This document shows, piece by piece, positions 7,535 through 19,594 of a stretch of DNA of 64,000 nucleotides. The position numbers and the translations under genes were made by a program. Numbering within the stretch: the stretch's first letter is position 1; each line of letters opens with the position of its first letter. The notes below the pieces were generated by a model. The model saw only the letters and a list, made by a program, of their open reading frames with translations. It made no database searches and was not told the DNA's origin. This DNA is from Rouxiella silvae (GTDB lineage: Bacteria; Pseudomonadota; Gammaproteobacteria; Enterobacterales; Enterobacteriaceae): positions 17,156-81,155 of the forward strand of contig NZ_MRWD01000019.1 in the NCBI RefSeq assembly GCF_002093625.1. The letters run 5' to 3'.

Positions 7535-8449
7535 ATGCTAGACGGTATTTCCCTCGATCAACTCCGCACCTTCGTCGCTGCCGTTGATGAAGGCAGTTTC
7601 TCGGCCGCCGCGCGTAAAATGTATCGCGCGCAGTCGGTGATTAGTGATCTGATTAAAGGGCTTGAGGGGCAGATGGGCGTGTTGCTGTTTGACCGTTCGG
7701 GGCGCTATCCCAAGCTGACACCGGCAGGTGTAGTACTGCTGGCCGATGCCCGCGGCATTATTGCCGGTATTGATTTTATGAAGGCGCGCGCACGAGGTAT
7801 GTCCTCTGGGCTGGAAGCGGAACTCTCGGTGGTGGTTGACGTATTCTTTCCGCTTGAAGCTATCACGTCGGCGGCCAAGGCGTTTCGCGAACAGTTTCCC
7901 GGCACACCGCTGCGGCTGTTTGTTGAGGCGTTGGGCGGAGGATATCAACAAATTCTGAACGGTAACGCCAGTGTCGGCATTTTGGGCCCGTTACCGTCTG
8001 TGCCTGCTTCACTCACCGCAGAGCGGTTGACCGACGTGCAGTTGGTGATGGTCGCTTCACCGGAACATCCGCTGGCGCAGTTGACAGGCACTGTGCCGAA
8101 GTCTGAGCTTTCGAAACACGTGCAACTGGTGCTTACCGACCGCTCAGAACTGTCGGCGGGTCAGGAATTTGGGGTGATTTCACCTTCTACCTGGCGACTC
8201 GGCGATCTGTTTGCCAAACATGCTTTTTTGCTGGACGGATTAGGGTGGGGCAGCATGCCATCGCGGGTGGTTCAGCGGGATATTCGTGAAGGACGACTGG
8301 TAAAATTATTGATTGAGGATGTGCCGACGGGAGGGCTTAATTTGCCGATGTTTGGCGTTTATTCAACTTCATCGCCTCCGGGGCCGGCGAGTCGTTGGCT
8401 CATTGAGCGTCTTAAGAATCTCTGTCCGGGCAAGCATTTTACGATTTGA
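7535..8449 (+). CDS. LysR family transcriptional regulator
   Basis: A 304-aa LysR-type regulator. The winged HTH occupies about residues 6-65 (LDQLRTFVAAVDEGSFSAAARKM, with SVISDLIKGLEGQMG as recognition helix region). A periplasmic-binding-protein-like effector domain follows from about 95 to 295. The start is ATG 7535 with AGGTCG upstream. It is divergent from azoR, and the shared spacer carries LysR-like dyads, so azoR and the LLM gene behind it are the likely targets. The effector is unknown; an electrophile or quinone would suit the target enzymes, but that is inference. Confidence 0.9.
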   Translation: MLDGISLDQLRTFVAAVDEGSFSAAARKMYRAQSVISDLIKGLEGQMGVLLFDRSGRYPKLTPAGVVLLADARGIIAGIDFMKARARGMSSGLEAELSVVVDVFFPLEAITSAAKAFREQFPGTPLRLFVEALGGGYQQILNGNASVGILGPLPSVPASLTAERLTDVQLVMVASPEHPLAQLTGTVPKSELSKHVQLVLTDRSELSAGQEFGVISPSTWRLGDLFAKHAFLLDGLGWGSMPSRVVQRDIREGRLVKLLIEDVPTGGLNLPMFGVYSTSSPPGPASRWLIERLKNLCPGKHFTI

Positions 8450-8648
8450 AGAAATGCTGAAACTGCTCTTCGTGAAAACCCGTGATGGTGGCAATGGCCT
8501 GACAAGAAAGGCCCAGCTTGTAAAGGCTGATGACTTGTGAATGTTCTTTGGTGTTTGAACAAATCACTCTCAGGGGGGCGAGGCTACCCCGTGAGGCATT
8601 ACCCAACATGTCAGACTGCTGGCGGGTCGCTAATTTCTCTTTCAGCAC
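8439..8648 (-). pseudogene. Possible C-terminal remnant of an Rpn/PD-(D/E)XK transposase-like gene
   Basis: An open frame of 69 codons between lysR and katG ends in a helical segment (HSQVISLYKLGLSCQAIATI, then TGFHEEQFQHFF). This resembles the C-terminal tail of Rpn-family recombination-promoting nucleases (pattern hxxGhsxxxIxxxTGhxxxxh). The frame begins only at a GTG just after an in-frame stop and has no ribosome site, so it looks like the tail of a decayed gene rather than an expressed one. The assignment rests on a short motif. The rest of the 8450-8780 spacer shows nothing else recognisable. Confidence 0.3.
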
Positions 8649-8780
8649 GATCGTTTACCCCTTTATCAGGCACGGCCCAGAAAATGTAACGTCTTGAATT
8701 TGAATTCTTCTCTGCGAACGACACATAACGCTCAATGAATGAACGGGGAAAGAGTGTGCCCCTTTCCCCGCCAAAGACCG

Positions 8781-11000
<2,220 letters not shown>

Positions 11001-11238
11001 TTATTTGATTTCCGTATCTACGATATACACGGCCATTGATAAGTCATACCTGTATTACTCTATGGATTTGATAGCCTTTGCCCTTGGTAATTGGCTATAC
11101 ATAAATGAAATTTATAGATTGTGGGGGAGGGCTAAAGGCAAAAATAATAATAGCCAAAGATTGGTAGGGTTTCTGAGAGATTGATCCGCTGTTCCTTTTT
11201 ATAAAAGAGACCGCGTGGGAGAACGGATGCCGTATAAG

Positions 11239-11273
11239 CAAAAAAAAGGGTTCTATCCCGAAAGAGAGAACCC
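11239..11273 (-). terminator. Rho-independent terminator of putA
   Basis: Read on the minus strand, GGGTTCT (11273-11267) pairs with AGAACCC (11254-11248), followed by a run of eight T residues (11247-11240). It lies about 30 bases beyond the putA stop. Confidence 0.85.
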
Positions 11274-11300
11274 GACGTATTTCGTTATTTTTCTAACGCA

Positions 11301-14300
11301 TCAACCGATGGTCATTAAACTCGCATTGCCGCCCGCGGCCGCAGTGTTAACACTCAGTGAACGCTCGACGAGCAGGCGTTCAAGCAGAATGTTGGTTTCT
11401 CCACGTGCGAATCCTTGCACCGAAACAATCGCACCGGAACGTTTCGCCAAGGTCTGACACAGGTCACGCAGCTGGTCTGCGTCACCGTGATAAATCACTG
11501 CGTCAAACTCAAGGTTGGCGTTCTCCCAGTCGGCGGCGAAGTCGATACGCGCCTGAATGACTTTAGGCAAACGCTGGAACAACTCTCGCTGCACGCTGGA
11601 TTCAGGCCACAGCACGCGACAGCCGGTTGAGGTTGCCGCCGCAAGCTGAATCAACGCATCGTGGGTGTTGTCGGCCAAGGCCAGTACGCGTTCGCGCGGC
11701 AGCAGGGCGTAGGTATTGCGTTCTCCCGTTGGCCCCGGCAGCGTACGCAGGGTTCCACCCTGGCTCCATTGTGCAAAATCGCCGCACAGAGCAGTAATCG
11801 CAGGCGCGTCTTTCGCTGCCCATTCACTCAAAGCCTGATGCGGTTCCAGCAGCGCAGAACGTACGCTGGCATCAAGCGGCATGGGGTTCGTCTCCCGATT
11901 GAGCAGACTGTTAATGGCCTGTTCAGGACGGCTTGCCAGCAGGCGATAAAGATACAGCGGACCGCCGGCTTTAGGACCCGTGCCCGACAGGCCTTCGCCC
12001 CCAAACGGTTGCACGCCAACCACGGCACCCACCATATTACGGTTAACGTAGAGGTTACCGACTTTGGCACGCGAGGTGACACGCTGAATGGTCTCGTCAA
12101 TGCGCGTATGAATGCCAAGCGTCAGGCCATAACCGGCATGATTAATCTGATCTACCAGCGCATCAAGATTTTGACGGGTGTAGCGCACCACGTGCAGCAC
12201 CGGTCCAAAAATCTCTTTCTTCATCTCGTCAAAGCCGTTTAGCTCAATCAGCGTTGGCTTGATAAAGGTGCCGCGCGACCACTCTTTGCTGTCGTCGGCA
12301 TTATTTTGCGCCGCCTGATACACCTTACGGCCTTTGGCACGCAGGGCTTCGATGTGCTTCTCGATGTTAGCTTTGGCTTCGGCGTCAATCACTGGACCAA
12401 TGTCAGTTGAGAGGCGCTCAGGATTACCCATGCGGCACTCAGCCATCGCGCCACGCAGCATTTGCAGGGTATGTTCTGCCACGTCTTCCTGAATACACAG
12501 CACACGTAGGGCAGAACAACGCTGACCGGCGCTGTCGAAGGCCGAGGCAACCACGTCGGTCACCACCTGTTCGGTGAGTGCAGAAGAGTCAACAATCATG
12601 GCATTTAAACCCCCAGTTTCGGCAATCAGCGGCGTTGGGCGACCCTGAGCGTCGAGGCGTCCTGCTATGTTGCGCTGCAGAATTCCAGCCACGTCGGTGG
12701 AACCGGTAAACAGCACGCCGTGAACGCGCTCGTCATTCACCAACCGCGCACCCACTGTTTCGCCCCGTCCGGGCAGCAGTTGCAGCACGCCCGCAGGCAC
12801 ACCGGCTTCAATCATAATACGCACTGCACTGGCGGCAACCAGCGGTGTTTGCTCCGCAGGTTTTGCCAGCACGCTGTTGCCTGCGGCCAGCGCGGCTGCA
12901 ATTTGTCCGGTAAATATAGCCAGTGGGAAGTTCCACGGACTGATACACACCACCGGCCCCAGTGGACGATGGCTGTCATTGCTGAATGCCTCTTCGATTT
13001 GCTCTGCATAATAGTGTAGGAAATCAACCGCTTCACGCACTTCGGCAATGGCGTTATTAAAGGTCTTTCCGGCTTCACGCACCAACACGCCGAGCAGATT
13101 CTGCATCTGCGACTCCATCAACTCACCGGCGCGGTGCAAAATAGCGGCGCGCTCCTGCGGCGGTGTGGCAAACCAGATAGCGCCCGCATGAGTGGCGCAG
13201 TCCAGGGCGAGGCTGATTTCTGCCTCGGTGGTTTCGCGCACCTGACCGACAATATCCGTCGGCTCGGCGGGGTTAATCACGTTTTCAAAGCCTGCGCTCA
13301 CCGGCTCACCGTCGGCCAGCACAGCGCCAAGAATAGGCTCAGCCCGCAGCGGATGTGCCGCACTGGTCAATAGGGCGCTGGAAAGTGACGCCAAACGGTG
13401 TTCGTTTGACATGTCAAGACCGGCAGAGTTGACGCGATTTGCGCCGTATAAATTGCGCGGCAGAGCGATGCGCGGATGCGGCAACCCGATCTGCCCCTCT
13501 TCGGCAGCCAGTTGTTCAACGGCTTTAACCGGATCGGCGACCAGTTCGTCCAGCGGCAAAGTAGCGTCGGCAATGCGGTTGACGAACGACGTATTGGCCC
13601 CGTTTTCAAGCAGGCGGCGTACCAGATAGGCTAACAGTGTTTCGTGCGTCCCGACCGGCGCATAGATGCGGCAAGGGCGGTTCAATTTACCGTCGGAAAT
13701 TTTACCCACTACCTGCTCATAAAGCGGCTCACCCATACCGTGCAGGCACTGGAACTCATACTGCCCCGGATAGTAGTTGTTGCCCGCCAGCTGATAAATT
13801 GCTGCCAGCGTGTGCGCATTGTGGGTCGCAAACTGTGGATAAATCAGGTTTGGCACCGCCAGTAACTTGCGCGCGCAGGCCAGATAAGAGACGTCGGTAT
13901 ACACCTTGCGGGTATAGACCGGATAGTCTTCTAGGCCATCAACCTGAGCGCGTTTGATTTCGCTGTCCCAATAGGCACCTTTTACCAGACGGATCATCAA
14001 ACGACGACGGCTGCGCTGCGCCAGCTCGGTCAAATAGTCAATAACCATCGGACAGCGCTTTTGATAGGCCTGAATAACAAATCCGATGCCGTTCCAACCT
14101 GCCAACTCTGGCTCAAAGCACAGTTTTTCCAACAAATCGAGGGAGATCTCCAGACGGTCGGCTTCTTCGGCATCAATATTAATGCCGACGTCATACTGGC
14201 GTGCCTGTAAAGTCAGAGACAGCAGGCGGGGATAAAGCTCTTCCATCACGCGCTCGTACTGCGCGCGGCTGTAGCGTGGATGCAGCGCTGACAGTTTAAT

Positions 14301-15272
14301 TGAGATGCCCGGACCTTCATAAATCCCGCGACCGTTAGACGCTTTGCCTATGGCGTGAATCGCCTGTTGATAAGACACGAGGTAAGCCTGGGCATCTTTT
14401 TCAGTCAGCGCCGCTTCCCCGAGCATGTCATAGGAGTAGCGGAATCCTTTGTCTTCGTGCTTGCGGGCATTGGCCAGTGCCTGCGCGATGGTTTCGCCGG
14501 TAACAAACTGTTCGCCCATCAGGCGCATTGCCATGTCCACGCCTTTGCGGATCAGCGGTTCGCCGCCTTTGCCAATAATGCGGCTCAGCGAGTTTGAAAG
14601 TTTGGCTTCGTTATGGGTCGCGACCAGTCGGCCGGTAAACAGCAGACCCCAAGTGGCGGCGTTGACGAACAAAGAAGGGCTGCGGCCAAGGTGTGACTGC
14701 CAGTTGCCGTTGCTGATTTTGTCGCGGATCAGCGCATCGCGCGTTGGCTTGTCGGGAATACGCAACAGCGCTTCGGCTAGGCACATCAGTGCCACGCCTT
14801 CGAGGGAAGAGAGCGAAAACTCCTGTAGCAGACTTTGCACCATACCGGCGCGGCCGTTTGCACTTTTTTGGTGCCGAAGCGCATTGGCGAGGTCATAGGC
14901 CAGTTTATGTGCGGCGGTGTCGGCAGGCGGGGACAAACGCGCCTGTTCGAGTAGCATGGCAACAGATTCCGGCTCAGGGCGGCGATAGGCGGCAGTAATA
15001 GCAGAACGGGTCACCGACTGGGGATGAACCTGCTCGGCGAAGTCGAGGAATGGCTGGTGCTCAATTACCACTGGCACGGCGGCGTCTTCGTTATCGGCAG
15101 CGTGGGTGCCCGTTATATCGGGCAGGCCAACGCCCGATTCAAGCTGTTCAAGATACGAGTAGATGGCTTGTTTGATAAGCCAGTGGGGCGTGCGGTCGAT
15201 GCCCTGCGCGGCGATTTTTATTCTGTCACGCGTGGCTTCATCAAGCTTCACGCCCATAGTCGTCGTTGCCAT
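11301..15272 (-). CDS. putA: Trifunctional PutA: proline dehydrogenase / P5C dehydrogenase / repressor
   Basis: A 1323-aa enzyme that oxidises proline to glutamate in two steps and also represses the put genes. The N-terminal ribbon-helix-helix (about residues 1-47, TTTMGVKLDEATRDRIK) marks the DNA-binding, trifunctional class. The FAD proline dehydrogenase barrel follows (about 260-570, including LVKGAYWDSEIK and NAHTLAAI). The aldehyde dehydrogenase domain (about 640-1120) has the NAD fold SPWNFPLAIFTGQIAAALAA, the glutamate in AETGG and the catalytic Cys in DSAGQRCSALR. Length agrees with E. coli PutA (1320). The start is ATG 15272, with GGAG nine bases upstream. It binds the membrane when proline is present, relieving repression of the divergent putP. 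Confidence 0.98.
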   Translation of the reverse strand: MATTTMGVKLDEATRDRIKIAAQGIDRTPHWLIKQAIYSYLEQLESGVGLPDITGTHAADNEDAAVPVVIEHQPFLDFAEQVHPQSVTRSAITAAYRRPEPESVAMLLEQARLSPPADTAAHKLAYDLANALRHQKSANGRAGMVQSLLQEFSLSSLEGVALMCLAEALLRIPDKPTRDALIRDKISNGNWQSHLGRSPSLFVNAATWGLLFTGRLVATHNEAKLSNSLSRIIGKGGEPLIRKGVDMAMRLMGEQFVTGETIAQALANARKHEDKGFRYSYDMLGEAALTEKDAQAYLVSYQQAIHAIGKASNGRGIYEGPGISIKLSALHPRYSRAQYERVMEELYPRLLSLTLQARQYDVGINIDAEEADRLEISLDLLEKLCFEPELAGWNGIGFVIQAYQKRCPMVIDYLTELAQRSRRRLMIRLVKGAYWDSEIKRAQVDGLEDYPVYTRKVYTDVSYLACARKLLAVPNLIYPQFATHNAHTLAAIYQLAGNNYYPGQYEFQCLHGMGEPLYEQVVGKISDGKLNRPCRIYAPVGTHETLLAYLVRRLLENGANTSFVNRIADATLPLDELVADPVKAVEQLAAEEGQIGLPHPRIALPRNLYGANRVNSAGLDMSNEHRLASLSSALLTSAAHPLRAEPILGAVLADGEPVSAGFENVINPAEPTDIVGQVRETTEAEISLALDCATHAGAIWFATPPQERAAILHRAGELMESQMQNLLGVLVREAGKTFNNAIAEVREAVDFLHYYAEQIEEAFSNDSHRPLGPVVCISPWNFPLAIFTGQIAAALAAGNSVLAKPAEQTPLVAASAVRIMIEAGVPAGVLQLLPGRGETVGARLVNDERVHGVLFTGSTDVAGILQRNIAGRLDAQGRPTPLIAETGGLNAMIVDSSALTEQVVTDVVASAFDSAGQRCSALRVLCIQEDVAEHTLQMLRGAMAECRMGNPERLSTDIGPVIDAEAKANIEKHIEALRAKGRKVYQAAQNNADDSKEWSRGTFIKPTLIELNGFDEMKKEIFGPVLHVVRYTRQNLDALVDQINHAGYGLTLGIHTRIDETIQRVTSRAKVGNLYVNRNMVGAVVGVQPFGGEGLSGTGPKAGGPLYLYRLLASRPEQAINSLLNRETNPMPLDASVRSALLEPHQALSEWAAKDAPAITALCGDFAQWSQGGTLRTLPGPTGERNTYALLPRERVLALADNTHDALIQLAAATSTGCRVLWPESSVQRELFQRLPKVIQARIDFAADWENANLEFDAVIYHGDADQLRDLCQTLAKRSGAIVSVQGFARGETNILLERLLVERSLSVNTAAAGGNASLMTIG

Positions 15273-15325
15273 TCCCAATAACTCCGTTGTCAGTAATACC
15301 TGTTATTTTCGCTACTATCTGTGAT

Positions 15326-15485
15326 GTTGCAACTTTGTGCAACCTGGATAAATGCAGGAACTATGCCGAAGGTGAAATTAGTGATCAAATTAACAAAAAA
15401 ATAACGGCATGATTGTTGCTTAACCTGTTTGTGGGGTTGTACTAAGTGCAACTTGCTGAGGTTGGGCAAGTGAAAAAGATGCAAC
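15326..15485. promoter_or_regulatory. put intergenic control region with PutA-type half-sites
   Basis: The putA-putP spacer (15273-15715, about 440 bp) carries at least four copies of the GTTGCA/TGCAAC half-site known for E. coli PutA operators: 15326-15333 (both orientations overlap), 15338-15343, 15447-15452 and 15480-15485. They form two clusters about 110 bp apart, consistent with looped repression of the divergent promoters. The first cluster is close to putA, the second nearer putP. No other gene was seen in the spacer. Confidence 0.6.
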
Positions 15486-15715
15486 TCCGTGTCACAACTT
15501 TGCAGTTTTAAGGTTGGCACATTGTTCAATGAGCGTTAAAAGTCTTGGCCTGTAGAACGTGCTCCACTAGTATCCTCGGGCTGAAAAATTTTGTAGCACG
15601 TTAGAAAGGACGAGGGTGACTGCGCATTTCGCGTCAATCTCTTAGAGATGCGGACAGGGTAATTCTGCGTTTCGGGGTGGAACTGATAATTAAAGAAAAT
15701 ACATGGAGAACTTGC

Positions 15716-17200
15716 ATGACAATGAACACACCAATGCTGGTGACATTTTGTGTCTATATATTTGGTATGATTTTAATTGGGCTCATCGCCTACTTACGCA
15801 CCAAAAACTTTGACGACTACATCCTCGGCGGTCGCAGCCTCGGTAGCTTTGTTACCGCGCTCTCTGCCGGTGCTTCCGATATGAGCGGTTGGCTGCTCAT
15901 GGGTTTACCAGGGGCGATTTTTGTTTCGGGGATTTCAGAAAGCTGGATTGCCATCGGGTTGACTCTCGGAGCCTATCTTAACTGGAAGCTGGTCGCCGGA
16001 CGCCTGCGTGTGCACACCGAGGCCAACAATAACGCCTTAACGTTGCCGGACTATTTTACTCATCGTTTCGAAGATTCCAGCAAACTGCTGCGCATTATCT
16101 CTGCCGTAGTTATTTTGATTTTCTTCACGATTTATTGTGCATCTGGCGTAGTAGCCGGTGCCCGTCTGTTTGAAAGCACCTTCGGTATGACCTATGAAAC
16201 CGCGCTGTGGGCCGGTGCGGCGGCGACCATTATCTATACCTTTATCGGCGGATTCCTGGCCATTAGCTGGACCGACACCGTGCAGGCCACGCTGATGATC
16301 TTCGCGCTGATCCTCACGCCGGTTATCGTTATTCTGGCGGTGGGCGGTATCGATACTTCAATGCTGGTCATCAGTGCTAAAAACCCCGAATACACCGACA
16401 TGTTTAAAGGCATGAATCTGGTTGCGATTTTATCGCTGCTGGGCTGGGGGCTTGGCTATTTCGGTCAACCGCATATTTTGGCGCGCTTCATGGCCGCAGA
16501 CTCGCACCATACTATTAAAAATGCACGTCGCATCAGCATGACCTGGATGATCTTGTGTCTGGCGGGGACCATCGCGGTGGGCTTCTTCGGTATTGCCTAT
16601 TTCGCCAATAATCCGGGCGATGCCGGTAACGTGACCCAAAATGGTGAACGCGTATTTATCGAATTGGCGAAAATCCTGTTCAATCCGTGGATAGCGGGTG
16701 TGTTGCTTTCTGCCATCCTCGCCGCGGTGATGAGCACCTTGAGCTGCCAGCTGCTGGTGTGTTCAAGCGCGATAACAGAAGACTTATACAAAGCATTCCT
16801 GCGTAAAGGCGCCAGCCAGAAGGAGCTGGTGTGGGTCGGTCGTTTAATGGTGCTGGTGGTGGCCGTGGTAGCCATCGCGCTGGCGGCCAACCCTGAAAAT
16901 AAAGTGCTGGGTCTGGTGAGCTATGCGTGGGCTGGTTTTGGCGCCGCCTTTGGTCCGGTTATCTTGATTTCCGTGATGTGGTCGCGTATGACCCGCAACG
17001 GCGCGCTGGCCGGGATGATAGTCGGGGCAGTGACCGTTCTGGTATGGAAAAACTACGGCTGGCTGGACCTGTATGAAATTATCCCCGGCTTCGCTTTCGC
17101 CTGCATTGCCATCGTAGTCGTTAGTCTGATGGGGCGTAAACCGTCCGCCGCGGTTGAAAAACGTTTTAATGCCGCAGAAGCGGAGTACCGCACCGTTTAA
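15716..17200 (+). CDS. putP: Sodium/proline symporter PutP
   Basis: A 494-aa inner-membrane transporter of the SSS family that imports proline with Na+. It has the N-terminal TMLVTFCVYIFGM-type first helix, the Na+ site region GGRSLGSFVTALSAGASDMSG (split here at residue groups about 38-58), and the family block ARFMAADSHHTIKNARRI. Thirteen membrane helices are expected. Identity to E. coli PutP is evident along the whole length. The start is ATG 15716, since GGAG lies seven bases upstream and homology starts just after; the frame is open back to 15677. It is divergent from putA and controlled with it. A terminator follows. Confidence 0.97.
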   Translation: MTMNTPMLVTFCVYIFGMILIGLIAYLRTKNFDDYILGGRSLGSFVTALSAGASDMSGWLLMGLPGAIFVSGISESWIAIGLTLGAYLNWKLVAGRLRVHTEANNNALTLPDYFTHRFEDSSKLLRIISAVVILIFFTIYCASGVVAGARLFESTFGMTYETALWAGAAATIIYTFIGGFLAISWTDTVQATLMIFALILTPVIVILAVGGIDTSMLVISAKNPEYTDMFKGMNLVAILSLLGWGLGYFGQPHILARFMAADSHHTIKNARRISMTWMILCLAGTIAVGFFGIAYFANNPGDAGNVTQNGERVFIELAKILFNPWIAGVLLSAILAAVMSTLSCQLLVCSSAITEDLYKAFLRKGASQKELVWVGRLMVLVVAVVAIALAANPENKVLGLVSYAWAGFGAAFGPVILISVMWSRMTRNGALAGMIVGAVTVLVWKNYGWLDLYEIIPGFAFACIAIVVVSLMGRKPSAAVEKRFNAAEAEYRTV

Positions 17201-17236
17201 TTGATTAATATTATAATTTATTGATAGTTCGGCATT

Positions 17237-17279
17237 AAACCCTTTTCTTCGGCTCAGCGGCGGGGGAAGAGGGTTTTTT
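17237..17279 (+). terminator. Rho-independent terminator of putP
   Basis: AAACCC (17237-17242) pairs with GGGTTT (17271-17276) and the inner TTTTCTTC/GGAAGA bases extend the stem; a T run follows. It lies 36 bases past putP. Confidence 0.8.
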
Positions 17280-17378
17280 AATTTCTCACTAACCTTAATT
17301 TAACCTTAAGAAATCACACAATCCCTAATAACTATTTTCGAAAATCCTACAGTCTCCGCTTGTATTTATTTTCAATGG

Positions 17379-17403
17379 AATGATAATCACAATCGTTTTC
17401 ATT
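17379..17403 (+). promoter_or_regulatory. Fur-box-like site upstream of efeUOB
   Basis: The AT-rich stretch AATGATAATCACAATCG followed by TTTTCATT resembles the Fur consensus (GATAATGATAATCATTATC) and lies about 75 bases before efeU. Iron-dependent repression of efeUOB is established in E. coli. The exact register was not tested. Confidence 0.6.
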
Positions 17404-17479
17404 TTTACCCTTCTTTACAGTTGTACGCAGGTTGAAATATCGACTTTGTGCTTTAAAACCCGTATTCGGAGTCACCGCT

Positions 17480-18328
17480 ATGTTTGTTCCCTTTTTAATT
17501 ATGTTCCGCGAAGGGCTGGAAGCCGCCTTGATAGTCAGCCTGATTGCCAGCTATCTAAAAAGGACTCAGCGCGGGCAGTGGCTCGGCATTGTCTGGATTG
17601 GCGTGATTATTGCCGCCGCCCTGTGTCTTGGACTGGGTATCGTTATCAATGAAACCACCGGCGAGTTCCCGCAAAAAGAGCAGGAGCTGTTTGAAGGACT
17701 GGTGGCGCTGGTGGCGGTATTTATCCTGACCTACATGGTGTTCTGGATGCGTAAAGTCTCGCGGTCAATCAAGGTGCATCTTGAAGGGGCCATCGACAAC
17801 GCACTCAGCTCCGGCAGGGGGCAAGGCTGGGCGCTGGTCGCGATGGTGTTTTTCGCCGTAGCGCGTGAGGGGCTTGAGTCGGTGTTCTTCCTGTTGGCCG
17901 CTTTTCAGCAGGACGTTGGCATCGAGGCACCGATTGGTGCAGTGCTGGGGCTCGTCGCGGCGATTATTCTCGGCTTTGCCATCTACTACGGCGGCGTGAA
18001 ACTTCAGCTGGCCAAATTCTTTAAGTGGACCAGCCTGTTCATTCTGTTCGTGGCGGCCGGTCTGGCGGCAGGGGCCATTCGCGCCTTCCATGAGGCGGGT
18101 CTGTGGAACGGGCTGCAAACAACGGCGTTCGACCTGAGTAACGTGCTGTCAACGGATTCACTGTTCGGCACGCTGCTCGAAGGCCTGTTGGGCTACCAGC
18201 AGGCGCCATCGGTAAGCGAAGTGCTGGTCTATTTCCTGTATCTGATCCCGGCACTGCTGTTCTTCTTCTTTCCGAGTAAACAGCAGGGGAGTTCTGCCTC
18301 TGCGGTTGGCCAAAAAACACAGCGTTGA
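17480..18328 (+). CDS. efeU: Ferrous iron permease EfeU
   Basis: A 282-aa inner-membrane Ftr1-type iron permease. Both REGLE iron-binding motifs are present: FREGLEAAL near the N-terminus and AREGLESVFF in the middle, on two of about seven membrane helices. Unlike E. coli K-12, where efeU is frameshifted, this copy is intact. The start is ATG 17480 with GGAG upstream; the frame is open to 17432 without support. It heads the efeUOB operon, with efeO 43 bases downstream, and lies behind a Fur-like box. The system imports Fe2+ under acidic, aerobic, iron-poor conditions. Confidence 0.96.
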   Translation: MFVPFLIMFREGLEAALIVSLIASYLKRTQRGQWLGIVWIGVIIAAALCLGLGIVINETTGEFPQKEQELFEGLVALVAVFILTYMVFWMRKVSRSIKVHLEGAIDNALSSGRGQGWALVAMVFFAVAREGLESVFFLLAAFQQDVGIEAPIGAVLGLVAAIILGFAIYYGGVKLQLAKFFKWTSLFILFVAAGLAAGAIRAFHEAGLWNGLQTTAFDLSNVLSTDSLFGTLLEGLLGYQQAPSVSEVLVYFLYLIPALLFFFFPSKQQGSSASAVGQKTQR

Positions 18329-18371
18329 GTTAACAGCGCACAGTTAACATCACTACCTCTGGGAGTTTTTT

Positions 18372-19511
18372 ATGTCTGATTCACGTACCGCCTTTCGCCG
18401 TAAGGCGTTGCAGATTGCGCTTTTGTCTCTGCCTGCATTTTCTTTCAGCGCCAGCCTGTTTGCCGCTGAGGTTCCGCAGGTGAAAATTACAGTGACCGAT
18501 AAACAGTGTGAGCCGATGCAGTTGACCGTTCCTGCCGGAAAAACGCAGTTTATTATTCACAACGCCAGTAAAAAAGGACTCGAATGGGAGATCCTTAAAG
18601 GCGTGATGGTGATAGAAGAACGTGAAAACGTCGCGCCTGGCTTTACTCAGAAGATGACTGCCAACCTTGAAGCTGGCGAATACGACATGACCTGCGGCCT
18701 GTTGAGCAATCCGAAAGGTAAGCTGACAGTGACTGCCGTGGGTGAGGCTGCCTCGGTCAAGCCGGACGCCATGGCGCTGGTAGGGCCTATTGCCGAATAT
18801 AAAGTCTACGTCACGCAACAGGTTGCCGAGCTGGTGAGCCACACCAAGGCCTTCACCGACGCCATCAAGCAGGGTGATTTGACATTGGCCCAGCAACTTT
18901 ATCCGTCGACGCGCGTTTACTATGAGCGTATTGAACCTATTGCCGAACTGTTCTCAGACCTGGACGGCAGCATCGATGCCCGTGAAGATGACTTCGAGAA
19001 AAAGGCCGATGATCCTAAATTTACCGGTTTCCACCGCCTAGAGAAAATTCTCTTCGCCGATAAAACCACGAAAGGCACTACGGAGCTGGCTGACCGACTG
19101 TATGCCGACACCCAGGACCTGCAAAAGCGTATCACTGACCTGACTTTCCCGCCGAGCAAAGTGGTGGGCGGCGCGGCCGGTCTGATTGAAGAAGTGGCGT
19201 CAAGTAAAATCAGCGGTGAAGAAGACCGCTACAGCCGCACCGACCTGTGGGACTTCCGCGCCAACCTCGACGGTGCACAAAAAATCGTTAATCTGCTGCG
19301 CCCGCTGCTGGTAAAAGCCGACAAGCCGCTGCTGGATAAAATTGACGTCAATTTTAAAACTGTCGATACCCTGCTGGATAAATACCGCACCAAAGAGGGC
19401 TATGAAAACTATGAAAAACTGTCAGATGCCGACCGTAATGCAATGAAAGGCCCGATCACTACCTTGGCCGAGGACTTGGCCAAACTGCGTGGCGTGCTGG
19501 GTCTCGATTAA
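18372..19511 (+). CDS. efeO: Iron uptake periplasmic protein EfeO
   Basis: A 379-aa periplasmic component of EfeUOB. The N-terminal 33 residues are a signal peptide ending near SLFAA. A cupredoxin-like domain (about 35-125) carries the Cys in KQCEPMQ and a second metal-site region in YDMTCG. The C-terminal M75 imelysin-like helical domain (about 135-379) has the HXXE motif in GFHRLEK. It is thought to bind and present ferric/ferrous iron to EfeU with help from EfeB. The start is ATG 18372 with GGGAG six bases upstream. Length matches E. coli EfeO (375). Confidence 0.96.
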   Translation: MSDSRTAFRRKALQIALLSLPAFSFSASLFAAEVPQVKITVTDKQCEPMQLTVPAGKTQFIIHNASKKGLEWEILKGVMVIEERENVAPGFTQKMTANLEAGEYDMTCGLLSNPKGKLTVTAVGEAASVKPDAMALVGPIAEYKVYVTQQVAELVSHTKAFTDAIKQGDLTLAQQLYPSTRVYYERIEPIAELFSDLDGSIDAREDDFEKKADDPKFTGFHRLEKILFADKTTKGTTELADRLYADTQDLQKRITDLTFPPSKVVGGAAGLIEEVASSKISGEEDRYSRTDLWDFRANLDGAQKIVNLLRPLLVKADKPLLDKIDVNFKTVDTLLDKYRTKEGYENYEKLSDADRNAMKGPITTLAEDLAKLRGVLGLD

Positions 19512-19594
19512 TCCCCGCGTTCAGCAAGGCAATAAATGGACTGGAATAATCAGTCACACCCGGTGCATTGCACCGGGTGAGTAGAGGCAAAGCA

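Noticed and set aside
11040..11160. Possible OxyR site upstream of katG (ATAG and CTAT elements)
   Set aside because: The four half-elements do not have the required spacing; AT-rich chance matches are sufficient.
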